A stretch of 64,000 bases of DNA. Source: Sulfitobacter sp. D7. GTDB taxonomy: Bacteria > Pseudomonadota > Alphaproteobacteria > Rhodobacterales > Rhodobacteraceae. The notes under the pieces are model-generated. The model was not told the DNA's origin and made no database searches. It saw only the letters and a list, made by a program, of their open reading frames with translations. Shown here one piece after another: positions 44,894 through 54,119 of the stretch (its first letter is position 1; the number at the start of each line of letters is the position of its first letter). A program made the translations under genes and the position numbers. The stretch spans positions 3,307,092-3,371,091 of the forward strand of contig NZ_CP020694.1 of the NCBI RefSeq assembly GCF_003611275.1, written 5' to 3'.

Positions 44894-46186
44894 ATGCCCA
44901 AAGACATGGCACAGAACACAACGATCTTTACCCGCCGCGAGAGCGAAGCACGCTCCTATTGCCGTGGCATGAACGCCGTTTTCACCCGCGCCAGCGGGTC
45001 GGAGATGTTCGACGTAGACGGCAACCGCTATATCGACTTTCTGGCGGGTTGTTCCTCGCTGAACTACGGCCACAACGATCCCGATATGAAAGCCGCGCTG
45101 GTGGATCACATCACGGCGGACGGCATCGCTCATGGTCTCGACTTCCACAGCGACACCAAAGCCGCCTTCCTGACCGCCTATGAGGAGAACATCCTCAAGC
45201 CGCGCGGCATGGATTATAAAATCATGATGACCGGCCCGACAGGCACCAATGCTGTTGAGGCCGCCATCAAGCTTGCGCGCAAAGTGACAGGCCGCACGAA
45301 TGTGATCTCCTTCACCAACGGTTTCCATGGCATGACCATGGGCGCGCTGGCACTGACCGGCAACAAAGGCAAGCGCGGCGGTGCGGGCGGTGGCTCGCTG
45401 GCCGACGTGACGCATATGCCGTTCGAAGGTGCGCTTGGCGACAACGTGGATTCGCTGGAAATGATCGACGCGATGCTGTCGAACCCGTCCTCGGGCATCG
45501 ACGCCCCTGCGGCATTCATCTTTGAGCCGATCCAAGGCGAAGGGGGCCTGAACGCCGCGTCTGACGCATGGATGCAAGGCGTGGAAAAGATCGCCCGCAA
45601 ACATGGTGCTCTGCTGATCGTTGATGACATTCAGGCCGGTTGTGGCCGTTCGGGCAGCTTCTTCTCGTTTGAGGCCTCCGGCATCAAGCCTGACATGGTG
45701 ACCCAAGCGAAATCGCTTTCCGGCTTTGGCCTGCCCTTCGCAGCCCTGCTGATCGCGCCTGAGCATGACATCTGGAAGCCAGCCGAGCACAACGGCACCT
45801 TCCGTGGCAACACCCACGCCTTTGTCACCGCCCGCGTCGCGATTGAGAAATTCTGGTCCGACGATCAGTTCGAAAAGTCGCTGGCCGAAAAAGCCATGGT
45901 GCTGACCACCGCACTCAATGACGTGGCCGAACTGGTCGACGGCGCCACCCTGAAAGGCCGCGGCCTGATGCAGGGTGTCGACGTTGGTTCTGGTGAACTG
46001 GCCGGTGCAATTTGTGCGCGTGCCTATGAATTGGGCCTCGTGATCGAAACATCGGGCGCGAACGACGAAATCGTTAAATATCTTGCCCCGCTCACCACGT
46101 CGCAGGAGGTTATGCGCGAAGGGTTTGATATCCTTTTGCAGGCCACCCGTGACGTGACTGGAAACCTGAAAATGGCAGCGGAGTAA
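44894..46186 (+). CDS. ectB: Diaminobutyrate--2-oxoglutarate aminotransferase EctB
   Basis: First committed enzyme: aspartate semialdehyde plus glutamate to L-2,4-diaminobutyrate. It has 430 residues from the ATG at 44894, which has AAAGGA eight bases upstream; a TTG seven codons earlier is not needed. Class III PLP motifs: FLAGCSSLNYGHNDP, MTGPTGTNAVEAAIKLARK, FTNGFHGMTMGALALTGN, LIVDDIQAGCGRSG and the PLP lysine in DMVTQAKSLSGFGLP (about 270). Followed by ectC after five bases. Confidence 0.96.
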   Translation: MPKDMAQNTTIFTRRESEARSYCRGMNAVFTRASGSEMFDVDGNRYIDFLAGCSSLNYGHNDPDMKAALVDHITADGIAHGLDFHSDTKAAFLTAYEENILKPRGMDYKIMMTGPTGTNAVEAAIKLARKVTGRTNVISFTNGFHGMTMGALALTGNKGKRGGAGGGSLADVTHMPFEGALGDNVDSLEMIDAMLSNPSSGIDAPAAFIFEPIQGEGGLNAASDAWMQGVEKIARKHGALLIVDDIQAGCGRSGSFFSFEASGIKPDMVTQAKSLSGFGLPFAALLIAPEHDIWKPAEHNGTFRGNTHAFVTARVAIEKFWSDDQFEKSLAEKAMVLTTALNDVAELVDGATLKGRGLMQGVDVGSGELAGAICARAYELGLVIETSGANDEIVKYLAPLTTSQEVMREGFDILLQATRDVTGNLKMAAE

Positions 46187-46191
46187 CTGAC

Positions 46192-46584
46192 ATGATTGTA
46201 CGCGATTTTAATAAACTTCAGAACACCGACCGCCACGTTGGTGATGCAAAATGGACCTCGACCCGGCTGCTGCTGGCCGATGATGGGATGGGCTTTTCCT
46301 TCCACATCACCGTGCTGGAAGCGGGCTCTGAGCATACGTTCCATTACAAGCATCACTTCGAAAGCGTCTATTGCATGAAGGGTAAGGGCTCGATCACCGA
46401 TCTCGCTACTGGCGAGACTCATGAGATCACCCCCGGCGTGATGTATGCGCTGAACCTGAACGACAAACACATCCTGCGCGCAGAGGAAGAACTGCACATG
46501 GCGTGCTGCTTCAACCCGCCAGTCACTGGCAACGAAGTGCACCGTGAAGACGGCTCCTATGCGCCTGCCGAGGAGGTAGCGTAA
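46192..46584 (+). CDS. ectC: Ectoine synthase EctC
   Basis: Cyclises N-gamma-acetyl-diaminobutyrate to ectoine. A 130-residue metal-dependent cupin; visible are WTSTRLLLADDGMGFSFHIT, the metal and substrate region FHYKHHFESVYCMKGKGSI (Glu, Tyr and later His ligands), and GVMYALNLNDKHILRAEEEL. Five bases after ectB and five before ask, so tightly coupled. No ectD (ectoine hydroxylase) gene follows. Confidence 0.97.
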   Translation: MIVRDFNKLQNTDRHVGDAKWTSTRLLLADDGMGFSFHITVLEAGSEHTFHYKHHFESVYCMKGKGSITDLATGETHEITPGVMYALNLNDKHILRAEEELHMACCFNPPVTGNEVHREDGSYAPAEEVA

Positions 46585-46589
46585 GTTAT

Positions 46590-48026
46590 ATGACCAACCC
46601 GTCCCACACTGTCGAAAAAATCGGCGGGACGTCCATGTCCCGCGTGAACCAACTCAAGGATACGCTCTTTGTCGGTGACCGTAAGGGCGCGGACATTTAC
46701 GGGCGCGTCTTCGTGGTCTCCGCCTTTGGCGGGATCACGAACCTGCTGCTGGAGCATAAAAAATCCGGCGAGCCGGGCGTCTATGCGCATCTTGCCAACG
46801 CCAGCAATGATCACGGCTGGCACGAAGCGCTGACCCGCGTGTCCGCAGAGATGCAGCGCGTGCACCGCGAAGTGCTGGAGCATCCCGGTGACATCGAGCA
46901 GGCCGACGCCTTTGTGTCCGAGCGCACCCACGGCGCCCGCAACTGCTTGATCGATCTGCAGCGTCTGTGCGCCTACGGCCACTTCCGCCTGTCGGAACAC
47001 ATGTTGCAGATCCGCGAGCTGCTGTCCGGTCTGGGCGAGGCGCATTCCGCTTTCGTCACCACAATCATGCTGCAACGCGCTGGTGTGAACGCCCGTTTCG
47101 TTGACCTGTCCGGTTGGCGCGATGAGGGCAATGTCACGCTGGACGAGCGCATCGCGCAGGCGATGGAGGGCATCGACCCGCATACGGAAATGCCCATCGT
47201 CACCGGCTATGCGCAATGCGCCGAAGGGCTGATGCGTGAGTTCGACCGTGGCTATTCAGAGGTGACCTTCTCCAAGCTCGCTGCCCTGACGGGTGCGCGT
47301 GAGGCGATCATTCACAAGGAATTCCACTTGTCGTCCTGCGATCCGAAACTGGTCGGCGAACATGCCGTCAAAAAGATCGGGCGCACGAACTATGACGTGG
47401 CGGATCAGCTGTCGAACATGGGGATGGAGGCGATCCACCCCAAGGCGGCCAAGACCCTGCGTCAGGCCGATGTGCCGCTGCGCGTGACCAACGCCTTTGA
47501 GCCCGAAGACCCCGGCACGCTGATCGACGACCGCAAGGCAGAAACGCCTGCAGTAGAGATCGTCACGGGTTTGGACATTGTCGCGTTTGAGCTGTTCGAA
47601 CAGGACATGGTCGGCGTGAAAGGCTACGACACCGCGATTCTCGACGTGCTGACACGGCACAATGTACGAATCGTCTCGAAGGTGTCGAACGCCAATACGA
47701 TCACGCACTACCTTGATGCGTCGCTCAAGACGATGCGCCGGGTGGAGAAGGATCTGGCACAGATCTATCCCGCTGCCGAGATCACGACGAAAACGCTGTC
47801 GATGGCCTCGGTCATCGGGCGTGACCTGAACGGGCTGTCGGTGTTGCAACGCGGTCTGGTGGCCATTGCCGAGGCCGGTCAGACGGCAATCGGTGCGAGC
47901 CAAGGGCCGCGCAACGTCGACGTGCAGTTCATCGTCGAGCGCGAGAGCCTGCAGCCGGTGATCAAAGCGCTGCACGGCGCGTTCATCGAGGAAGAGGCTG
48001 CGACACCGCTTTCGCGGGCGGCCTGA
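46590..48026 (+). CDS. ask: Ectoine-specific aspartokinase Ask
   Basis: Phosphorylates aspartate, feeding the aspartate-semialdehyde pool for EctB. The 478-residue protein belongs to the specialised Ask_Ect branch, found next to ectABC and reported to be less feedback-sensitive than the housekeeping enzyme. Kinase domain with VEKIGGTSMSRVNQL at the start, TGYAQCAEGLMREFDRGYSEVTFS near 210 and HPKAAKTLRQADVPLRVTN near 290; two ACT-like segments follow (about 320-470). Strong terminator 24 bases after the stop. Confidence 0.94.
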   Translation: MTNPSHTVEKIGGTSMSRVNQLKDTLFVGDRKGADIYGRVFVVSAFGGITNLLLEHKKSGEPGVYAHLANASNDHGWHEALTRVSAEMQRVHREVLEHPGDIEQADAFVSERTHGARNCLIDLQRLCAYGHFRLSEHMLQIRELLSGLGEAHSAFVTTIMLQRAGVNARFVDLSGWRDEGNVTLDERIAQAMEGIDPHTEMPIVTGYAQCAEGLMREFDRGYSEVTFSKLAALTGAREAIIHKEFHLSSCDPKLVGEHAVKKIGRTNYDVADQLSNMGMEAIHPKAAKTLRQADVPLRVTNAFEPEDPGTLIDDRKAETPAVEIVTGLDIVAFELFEQDMVGVKGYDTAILDVLTRHNVRIVSKVSNANTITHYLDASLKTMRRVEKDLAQIYPAAEITTKTLSMASVIGRDLNGLSVLQRGLVAIAEAGQTAIGASQGPRNVDVQFIVERESLQPVIKALHGAFIEEEAATPLSRAA

Positions 48027-48050
48027 CGCTGACATAGCTGATGCACTATG

Positions 48051-48085
48051 AGCCGCGGCTTCCGAAAGGAGGCCGCGGCTTTTTC
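48051..48085 (+). terminator. Rho-independent terminator of ectABC-ask
   Basis: AGCCGCGGC and GCCGCGGCT form nine GC-rich pairs around a 12-base loop, followed by five T. The remaining bases of the 346-base gap 48027-48372 (about 48086-48320) hold no gene, promoter or repeat that I can support. Confidence 0.85.
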
Positions 48086-48324
48086 ATGTGAGGGCCATCG
48101 CCTGCCTGCGGGTCGGCGATCCAACATACTTTCGATACCACTTTGTAGCTCAACCATGATGTGCGCCCGCGAAGTCACACCCAGCCTCACTAAATCGCTA
48201 CCCGGTCGCACCAGAGGTGCGCCCATCAAATTCTGGCACGCCTTTGGCGTGACGGGCGGGCAGGCGATGGCCCGGCGCCAGCGGCTATCCCAGGCCCGGG
48301 TGGCAACCTAGACCCGCAAACGAA

Positions 48325-48350
48325 AACGGCCCCGCAATTGCGAGGCCGTT
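48325..48350 (-). terminator. Terminator of the IalB-like gene
   Basis: On the minus strand AACGGCCTCGC, loop AATT, GCGGGGCCGTT: eleven pairs with one wobble, 22 bases after the stop, then TTCGTTT. Confidence 0.7.
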
Positions 48351-48372
48351 CTTAAAAACATTCTGGCGGTTA

Positions 48373-48903
48373 TCAACCGCCGCAGCGCTTCGCCGCATCT
48401 TCGACCGCCGCGGTAAAGCCCAGCAGCGAGAATGTGTCCTTGGTCTGCGTCCCGCGCGAGGACCGCGCTGTCAGCGTCGCATCCGCGCCGCGCTTCATTG
48501 CCGCGATGATCTTAGCATCATCCGCCGTGGTTGCCGGCCAGGCCCACTCGCCTTCGGTGAACAGCTCGAACTCATTGCCGGAAATGTTCATATTGACCGT
48601 CGATCCCGAGGCAAAAGGATACCCGCCGGTGAAGGCGACCTGACCCTTGGCCTCAGCCGAGGGGCGGTAGAATACCATCAGCAATGTCTGACCCCGGTTC
48701 ACCGCCACCACACGCCCATCGCGCGTGTTGACGACTTCCTTGGGCGTTGAAACGCCCCAGCATTCTGTCGGGTTATCTTCTACAAAGACGCTCCAGTCGG
48801 TCTTGGCAGCCACCCGGTTGGTGCTCTGCTCCTGCGCCACAGCGCTGCTTGCCACAAGGGCGAGCGCCCCAAGTGCAAGACCACATGTCTTCATCATTCC
48901 CAT
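48373..48903 (-). CDS. Invasion-associated locus B (IalB)-like exported protein
   Basis: A 176-residue secreted protein of the IalB family, widespread in alphaproteobacteria and named from Bartonella, where it aids host-cell entry; in free-living marine bacteria the role is unknown. Signal peptide in residues 1-23 (LALGALALVASSAVAQ). The mature part begins with TDWSVFVEDNPTECWGVS (Trp and Cys conserved), then VFYRPSAEAKGQVAFTGGYPF and a C-terminal Cys in DAAKRCGG that could pair with the first Cys. The start could also be one of the next two Met codons. Monocistronic, with its own terminator. Confidence 0.82.
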   Translation of the reverse strand: MGMMKTCGLALGALALVASSAVAQEQSTNRVAAKTDWSVFVEDNPTECWGVSTPKEVVNTRDGRVVAVNRGQTLLMVFYRPSAEAKGQVAFTGGYPFASGSTVNMNISGNEFELFTEGEWAWPATTADDAKIIAAMKRGADATLTARSSRGTQTKDTFSLLGFTAAVEDAAKRCGG

Positions 48904-49083
48904 CTGTCCAGCCTCCAGCCGTCCTTGACCTCAACACGTCCACAGACCCCGTCCGGGCAACCTTGGGCGGGTTGCTCTCTTGCGGGTGTCTGCTATCTGT
49001 TCGACACCAACCACAATAACGGCAAACGCGCGACCGACGAAACCCTGATTGGCAGGATTTCGCCCAGAAACAGGATGAACCTC

Positions 49084-50064
49084 ATGACCAAAGCAGCCCC
49101 ATTTGCGGAAATCTGGCGCGGGCCCTTTCTGGAAAGCGTTCATTCCGGTCATGCCGTGATCTGCGATGCGAGCGGCCAGATCGTCGAAGCATGGGGCGAT
49201 CCGGAAAAGGTGATCCTGCCGCGTTCGTCTTCCAAGATGATCCAAGCGCTGCCGCTGATCAATTCCGGCGCGGCCGACAAAGCGGGACTGAGCACCGAAC
49301 AGCTGGCCCTCGCCTGTGCCTCGCACCAAGGTGCCGCCATCCACACCGACCGGGTGGGCGTATGGCTCGACACGCTGGGGCTGAGTGACGACGACTTCCG
49401 CTGCGGCGCGCAAGAACCCAATGACCGCGACGCGATGGAGGGGCTGATCCGCGCGCATGAGAAACCCTGCCAGATCCACAACAACTGCTCAGGCAAACAC
49501 GCGGGATTCCTCACGCTGAACAAGCACCTCGGCGGGGGGGCGGATTACGAAAAGCCCGATCACGCGGTGCAAAAAGCCTGCCTTGAAGCGTTTGAAACGG
49601 TCACCCAAGAAACCTCGCCCGGCTATGGCATCGACGGCTGTTCGGCCCCCAACCCGGCCTGCACCCTGCACGGCATGGCCCGCGCGATGGCCCATTTCGC
49701 CGCCGCCCCCGAAGGCTCTGCCGAGGCGCGCCTGCACAAAGCCATGCGCCTGCACCCCGAACTGGTCGCCGGCGAAGGCCGCGCCTGCACCGAATTGATG
49801 CGGGCAATGGACGGTAAGGTCGCGCTGAAAACCGGGGCCGAAGGCTTCTTCATCGCGATCTGGCCCGAGCGCAAGCTGGGCATCGCGCTCAAAGCCGCCT
49901 GCGGCACCACCCGCGCCGCCGAATGCGCGATCACCGCGCTGCTGGTCAAACTGGGCGCGTTGGACGCCAACCACCCCGCCGCGCTGAAGCGGATGAACAC
50001 GCCGATCACCAACTGGCGCGGGCTTGAGACCGGGATGCTGAAACCAGCGGCGGAACTGCTGTAA
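49084..50064 (+). CDS. Rhizobial-type (class 3) L-asparaginase
   Basis: Hydrolyses asparagine to aspartate and ammonia. I place the start at ATG 49084 (MTKAAPFAEIWRGPFLESVHSGH), with AGGA nine bases upstream; ATG 49075 is an alternative, and the frame is open further up without a start signal. The 326 residues match the Rhizobium etli AnsA/ReAV family: active-site SSSK in LPRSSSKMIQALPL, CASHQGAAIHT, IHNNCSGKHAGFL with the zinc-site Cys, GYGIDGCSAPNPACTL with a second Cys. Not related in fold to E. coli AnsB. Converges on serB. Confidence 0.9.
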   Translation: MTKAAPFAEIWRGPFLESVHSGHAVICDASGQIVEAWGDPEKVILPRSSSKMIQALPLINSGAADKAGLSTEQLALACASHQGAAIHTDRVGVWLDTLGLSDDDFRCGAQEPNDRDAMEGLIRAHEKPCQIHNNCSGKHAGFLTLNKHLGGGADYEKPDHAVQKACLEAFETVTQETSPGYGIDGCSAPNPACTLHGMARAMAHFAAAPEGSAEARLHKAMRLHPELVAGEGRACTELMRAMDGKVALKTGAEGFFIAIWPERKLGIALKAACGTTRAAECAITALLVKLGALDANHPAALKRMNTPITNWRGLETGMLKPAAELL

Positions 50065-50071
50065 GACTATC

Positions 50072-50105
50072 GCACTGCCACTTTGCTCTGACGAAGCGGC
50101 AGTGC
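50072..50105. terminator. Hairpin between convergent asparaginase and serB genes
   Basis: GCACTGCC (50072-50079) pairs with GGCAGTGC (50098-50105); three more pairs are possible inside. No T-run, so a weak bidirectional terminator at best. Confidence 0.4.
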
Positions 50106-50118
50106 CATGCGGGCAGTC

Positions 50119-50994
50119 TCAGCCCGCAAATTCGGCACGCGCATAGCCCTGTACGAACAGCAGCGCGGTCAAATCGCCAAAATTGATGCGGATGTCGCAT
50201 TCCGCCGCGACAGAAGGCTTTGCGTGCAGCGCTACGCCCATGCCAGCCCGCCCCAACATGCCCAGATCATTGGCCCCGTCGCCCACGGCAATGACCTGAT
50301 CCTCAGTAATCCCCAGCTTCGCGGTGATCTCTTCCAGCGCGGCGACTTTGGCCTCGCGCCCCAAGATCGGCAGGCCCACATCGCCGGTCAGCGCGGCCCC
50401 ATCGACCAGCAGCGTATTGGCGCGGTTCTCATCAAAGCCCAGCATCTCGGCCACTTTGGCAGTAAAGGCAGTGAACCCGCCCGAAACCAACGCGGCATAG
50501 CCGCCGTTGGCCTTCATCGTGCCCACCAAGGCACCGCCGCCGGGCATCAGGGTGATCCGCTCGGCCAAAACCTTGTCGATGACAGCGGCCTCCAGCCCTT
50601 TCAACAGACCGACACGTTCGCGCAGCGCGCCGTCGAAGTCCAACTCACCGTTCATGGCGCGGGCGGTGATCTCTTTCACATGCGCGCCAACGCCTGCTTC
50701 TTCGGCCAATTCGTCGATGCATTCCTGCTGGATCATCGTGCTGTCCATATCGGCCAGCAGCATCTTCTTGCGGCGGCCTTCGCTGGGCACGATCACCAGA
50801 TCGACGCCCATGGACTGGCAGCTTTCCCAAACATCCCAACGGTTTTCCGGCGTCTGGGCCAGCGAGAACTCCGCCGCCTCATCCGGGGCCAGCCAAAGCG
50901 CGTCGCCCCCGCCCCAAGCGTTGCGCAGGCTTTCAACCAGCGCCGCATCGAGGGAGGGGTTGGAGGGGGAGGTCAACAAGATTGCCGTGAACAT
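50119..50994 (-). CDS. serB: Phosphoserine phosphatase SerB
   Basis: Last step of serine synthesis, phosphoserine to serine. From ATG 50994 (MFTAILLTSPSNPSLD) the protein has 291 residues; the open frame further up lacks a start. N-terminal regulatory region about 1-75, then the HAD phosphatase core: LLADMDSTMIQQECIDELA (catalytic Asp pair in DMDST), PGGGALVGTMKANGGYAALVSGGFTAFT (motif II Ser), and VIAVGDGANDLGMLGRAGMG (motif III/IV). Divergent from serC-serA with about 154 bases between, an uncommon grouping that puts the whole serine pathway in one place. Confidence 0.95.
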   Translation of the reverse strand: MFTAILLTSPSNPSLDAALVESLRNAWGGGDALWLAPDEAAEFSLAQTPENRWDVWESCQSMGVDLVIVPSEGRRKKMLLADMDSTMIQQECIDELAEEAGVGAHVKEITARAMNGELDFDGALRERVGLLKGLEAAVIDKVLAERITLMPGGGALVGTMKANGGYAALVSGGFTAFTAKVAEMLGFDENRANTLLVDGAALTGDVGLPILGREAKVAALEEITAKLGITEDQVIAVGDGANDLGMLGRAGMGVALHAKPSVAAECDIRINFGDLTALLFVQGYARAEFAG

Positions 50995-51148
50995 AAGTTT
51001 CCGATCCGCATCATTCGCGCCGCGCAAAGCGACATGACCGGCGTCCTAGCGCCATTTTGCGACTTGCGCCAGTCCAGCCTCCCCGCGTATGCCGACAAGT
51101 GGGACACCCTTCCCCAACGAAGGGCGATTATCTGAGAGGGTAGCATAA

Positions 51149-52312
51149 ATGGCTATTACACAACCGGCATCGCGCCCGGACACGAAACCTGTTGCCGTAC
51201 CGGCAAATCCGCGTTTCTCTTCCGGCCCCTGCGCCAAAATCCCCACATTCGATCTGACCAAGCTGGCGGACGCACCATTGGGCCGCAGCCACCGTGCCGC
51301 ACCCGGCAAGGCCAAACTGCTCGAGGCAATCGAGACCACCCGCGAGGTGCTGGGCGTGCCTGCGGATTACCGCATCGGCATCGTGCCCGCCTCTGACACC
51401 GGCGCATTCGAGATGGCCATGTGGTCGCTCTTGGGCGAACGCCCAGCTGAGATGGTCGCATGGGAATCCTTCGGCGCAGGCTGGGTCACCGATGTGGTCA
51501 AACAGCTGAAAATTGAAGCGCAGGTTCACACCGCCGAATACGGCGAGATCGTAGACATGGCCGCGCTGAACTATGACAATGACGTCTGCTTCACTTGGAA
51601 CGGCACCACCTCCGGCGTGCGCATGGCGAACGGCGACGCGATCCCTGCGGACCGCGCGGGTCTGACGCTCTGCGATGCCACCTCGGCGGCCTTCGCGATG
51701 GACCTGCCCTGGGACAAGCTGGATGTGACGACCTTCTCTTGGCAGAAGGTGCTGGGCGGCGAAGCGGCGCATGGCATGCTGATCCTCAGCCCTCGCGCAG
51801 TTGAGCGGCTGGAAAGCTACACCCCCGCATGGCCCCTGCCGAAAATCTTCCGCCTGACCAAAGGCGGCAAGCTGAACGAGGGCATCTTTAAGGGCGAGAC
51901 GATCAACACGCCGTCGATGCTCTGCGTCGAAGATTACCTGCTGGCGCTTGATTGGGCGAAATCCGTGGGCGGCCTCAAGGGGCTGATCGCACGGGCCGAT
52001 GCCAATACGGCGGCCATCGCCGAATTCGTGGAGGCGCATGACTGGATCGACTTCCTCGCCACCGATCCGGCGACACGGTCCAACACCTCGGTCTGCCTGA
52101 AGTTCACCGATGACCGCATTCAGGACGGTGCAGCCTTTGCCAAGGCCGTGGCCAAACGGCTTGCGGACGAGGGTGCGGCGCTCGACATTGGCGCCTACCG
52201 CGATGCCCCTCCGGGCCTGCGCATCTGGTGCGGCGGCACGGTTGAAACGGCTGATATCGAAGCGATGCTGCCGTGGCTCGAATGGGCCTTTGAAGCCGAA
52301 ATCAACGCCTAA
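51149..52312 (+). CDS. serC: Phosphoserine aminotransferase SerC
   Basis: Second step of serine synthesis: 3-phosphohydroxypyruvate plus glutamate to phosphoserine. A 387-residue class V PLP enzyme of the alphaproteobacterial/archaeal branch, longer than the E. coli type. [10 protein letters not shown] at the start, [31 protein letters not shown], and the PLP lysine in [15 protein letters not shown] (about 197). GAGAGGG lies upstream of the ATG. The stop falls in an 11-base tandem duplication (52301-52322). serA follows after 79 bases. Confidence 0.95.
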   Translation: MAITQPASRPDTKPVAVPANPRFSSGPCAKIPTFDLTKLADAPLGRSHRAAPGKAKLLEAIETTREVLGVPADYRIGIVPASDTGAFEMAMWSLLGERPAEMVAWESFGAGWVTDVVKQLKIEAQVHTAEYGEIVDMAALNYDNDVCFTWNGTTSGVRMANGDAIPADRAGLTLCDATSAAFAMDLPWDKLDVTTFSWQKVLGGEAAHGMLILSPRAVERLESYTPAWPLPKIFRLTKGGKLNEGIFKGETINTPSMLCVEDYLLALDWAKSVGGLKGLIARADANTAAIAEFVEAHDWIDFLATDPATRSNTSVCLKFTDDRIQDGAAFAKAVAKRLADEGAALDIGAYRDAPPGLRIWCGGTVETADIEAMLPWLEWAFEAEINA

Positions 52313-52322
52313 TCAACGCCTA
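52301..52322 (+). repeat. 11-base tandem duplication over the serC stop
   Basis: ATCAACGCCTA occurs twice head to tail; the first copy encodes the last residues (Ile-Asn-Ala) and the stop, the second lies just behind it. Likely a replication-slippage duplication with no effect on the protein. Confidence 0.8.
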
Positions 52323-52391
52323 AAGCATTCCGGCGGGCGCGTGATCCCACGCGCCGCCCCTGCCCCCATATTTTTGAAAAGGACCACAAAA

Positions 52392-53987
52392 ATGGCTCCC
52401 AAAGTACTCATCTCCGACAGCCTGTCGGAAGCCGCCGTTCAAATCTTTCGCGACCGTGGCATCGACGTTGATTTCCAGCCCGATCTGGGCAAGGACAAAG
52501 ACAAACTGGCCGAAGTTATCGGCAACTATGACGGCCTCGCGATCCGCTCCGCCACCAAGGTGACGGAAAAGATCCTCGCCAATGCGCCGAACCTCAAAGT
52601 GGTCGGCCGCGCGGGCATCGGCACCGACAACATCGACAAAGAAGCCGCGTCGAAACAGGGTGTGATCGTCATGAACACGCCCTTCGGCAACATGATCACC
52701 ACTGCTGAACATGCCATCGCGATGATGTTCGCCGTGGCACGTCAAATCCCCGAAGCGTCGGCCTCCACCCACGCGGGCAAATGGGAAAAGTCTAAGTTTA
52801 TGGGCGTCGAGCTCACCGGCAAGACGCTGGGCGTCATCGGCGCGGGCAACATCGGCGGCATCGTTTGCGACCGCGCGCGGGGCCTCAAGATGAAAGTCGT
52901 GGCCTATGACCCCTTCTTGGGCGAAGAAAAAGCCGAGAAGATGGGCGTCGAAAAGGTCGAGTTGGACGAGCTGCTGACTCGCGCCGATTTCATCACCCTC
53001 CATGTTCCCTTCACCGAGCAGACGGCGAATATCCTCAGCCGCGAGAACCTTGAAAAGACCAAGCCCGGCGTGCGTATCATCAACTGTGCCCGCGGCGGTC
53101 TGGTTGACGAAGAGGCACTGGCCGACCTGTTGAAATCTGGCCATGTGGCGGGCGCGGGTTTCGATGTCTTCGCCGAGGAACCAGCCAAGGAGAACCCGCT
53201 GTTCAACCTGCCCAACGTGGTCTGCACGCCGCACCTTGGTGCCGCGACCACCGAAGCGCAGGAAAACGTGGCCCTGCAAGTGGCCGAGCAGATGTCGGAC
53301 TACCTGCTGACCGGCGCCGTGACCAACGCGCTGAACATGCCATCGGTCACCGCCGAAGAAGCCAAGGTCATGGGCCCATGGGTCAAACTGGCCGGTCACC
53401 TCGGCGCGTTCATCGGCCAGATGACCGACGAGCCGATCAAGGCGATCAACATCCTTTATGACGGCTCCGTCGCACAGATGAACCTCAAGGCGCTGAACTG
53501 CGGCGTCGTGGCGGGCATCATGAAACGCGCCAACCCGGATGTGAACATGGTTTCCGCCCCCGTGGTCGCCCGCGAAAAGGGCATTCAGATCAGCACCACC
53601 AACCAAGACAAATCCGGCGTCTTCGACGGCTATGTCAAAGTGACCGTGGTGACCGAAAAGCGCGAGCGCTCCATCGCGGGCACCGTGTTCTCGGACGGCA
53701 AGCCGCGCTTTATCCAGATCAAAGGCATCACCATCGACGCCGAGATCGGGGAGCACATGCTCTACACAACCAACGAAGACGTGCCGGGCATTATCGGCAC
53801 CTTGGGCCAGACCATGGGCGAAAACGGCGTGAACATCGCCAACTTCACCTTGGGCCGCCACACCGCCAAGGGCGAGGCGATTGCCCTGCTCTATGTCGAC
53901 GATCAGGTGCCAGAAACCGTGATCGGCAAGCTGCGCGACACCGGCATGTTCCGGCAGATCAAGCCGCTGCAATTCGACGTGGCCTGA
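52392..53987 (+). CDS. serA: D-3-phosphoglycerate dehydrogenase SerA
   Basis: First step of serine synthesis, oxidising 3-phosphoglycerate with NAD. The 531 residues from ATG 52392 (MAPKVLISDSLSEAAVQIF, with AGGA upstream) match the long, type-I enzymes with an extra intervening domain. NAD-binding TLGVIGAGNIGGIVCDRARG near 147, catalytic PGVRIINCARGGLVDEEAL (Arg) and TPHLGAATTEAQENVALQ (His), ASB domain about 320-455, ACT domain about 455-531 (LYTTNEDVPGIIGTLGQTMG). Serine feedback through the ACT domain is known for the family. Confidence 0.96.
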   Translation: MAPKVLISDSLSEAAVQIFRDRGIDVDFQPDLGKDKDKLAEVIGNYDGLAIRSATKVTEKILANAPNLKVVGRAGIGTDNIDKEAASKQGVIVMNTPFGNMITTAEHAIAMMFAVARQIPEASASTHAGKWEKSKFMGVELTGKTLGVIGAGNIGGIVCDRARGLKMKVVAYDPFLGEEKAEKMGVEKVELDELLTRADFITLHVPFTEQTANILSRENLEKTKPGVRIINCARGGLVDEEALADLLKSGHVAGAGFDVFAEEPAKENPLFNLPNVVCTPHLGAATTEAQENVALQVAEQMSDYLLTGAVTNALNMPSVTAEEAKVMGPWVKLAGHLGAFIGQMTDEPIKAINILYDGSVAQMNLKALNCGVVAGIMKRANPDVNMVSAPVVAREKGIQISTTNQDKSGVFDGYVKVTVVTEKRERSIAGTVFSDGKPRFIQIKGITIDAEIGEHMLYTTNEDVPGIIGTLGQTMGENGVNIANFTLGRHTAKGEAIALLYVDDQVPETVIGKLRDTGMFRQIKPLQFDVA

Positions 53988-54010
53988 GACCTCCCCCTGC
54001 ACAAACTTAA

Positions 54011-54034
54011 AGCGCCCCCTCGCGGGGCGCTTTT
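54011..54034 (+). terminator. Rho-independent terminator of serC-serA
   Basis: AGCGCCCC and GGGGCGCT form eight pairs around a five-base loop (CTCGC), ending in TTTT, 24 bases after the serA stop. Confidence 0.8.
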
Positions 54035-54119
54035 GCTTTCGGGCGCATCCTTTGACTGAGCCTTTCCTTCGCGGTGGCTTTGCGGCATCACGAGGGGGTG
54101 CAGAAGGATAGGAACGAAT

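Noticed and set aside
48048..48311. 87-codon plus-strand frame after ask
   Set aside because: Runs through the ectABC-ask terminator and has no family resemblance.
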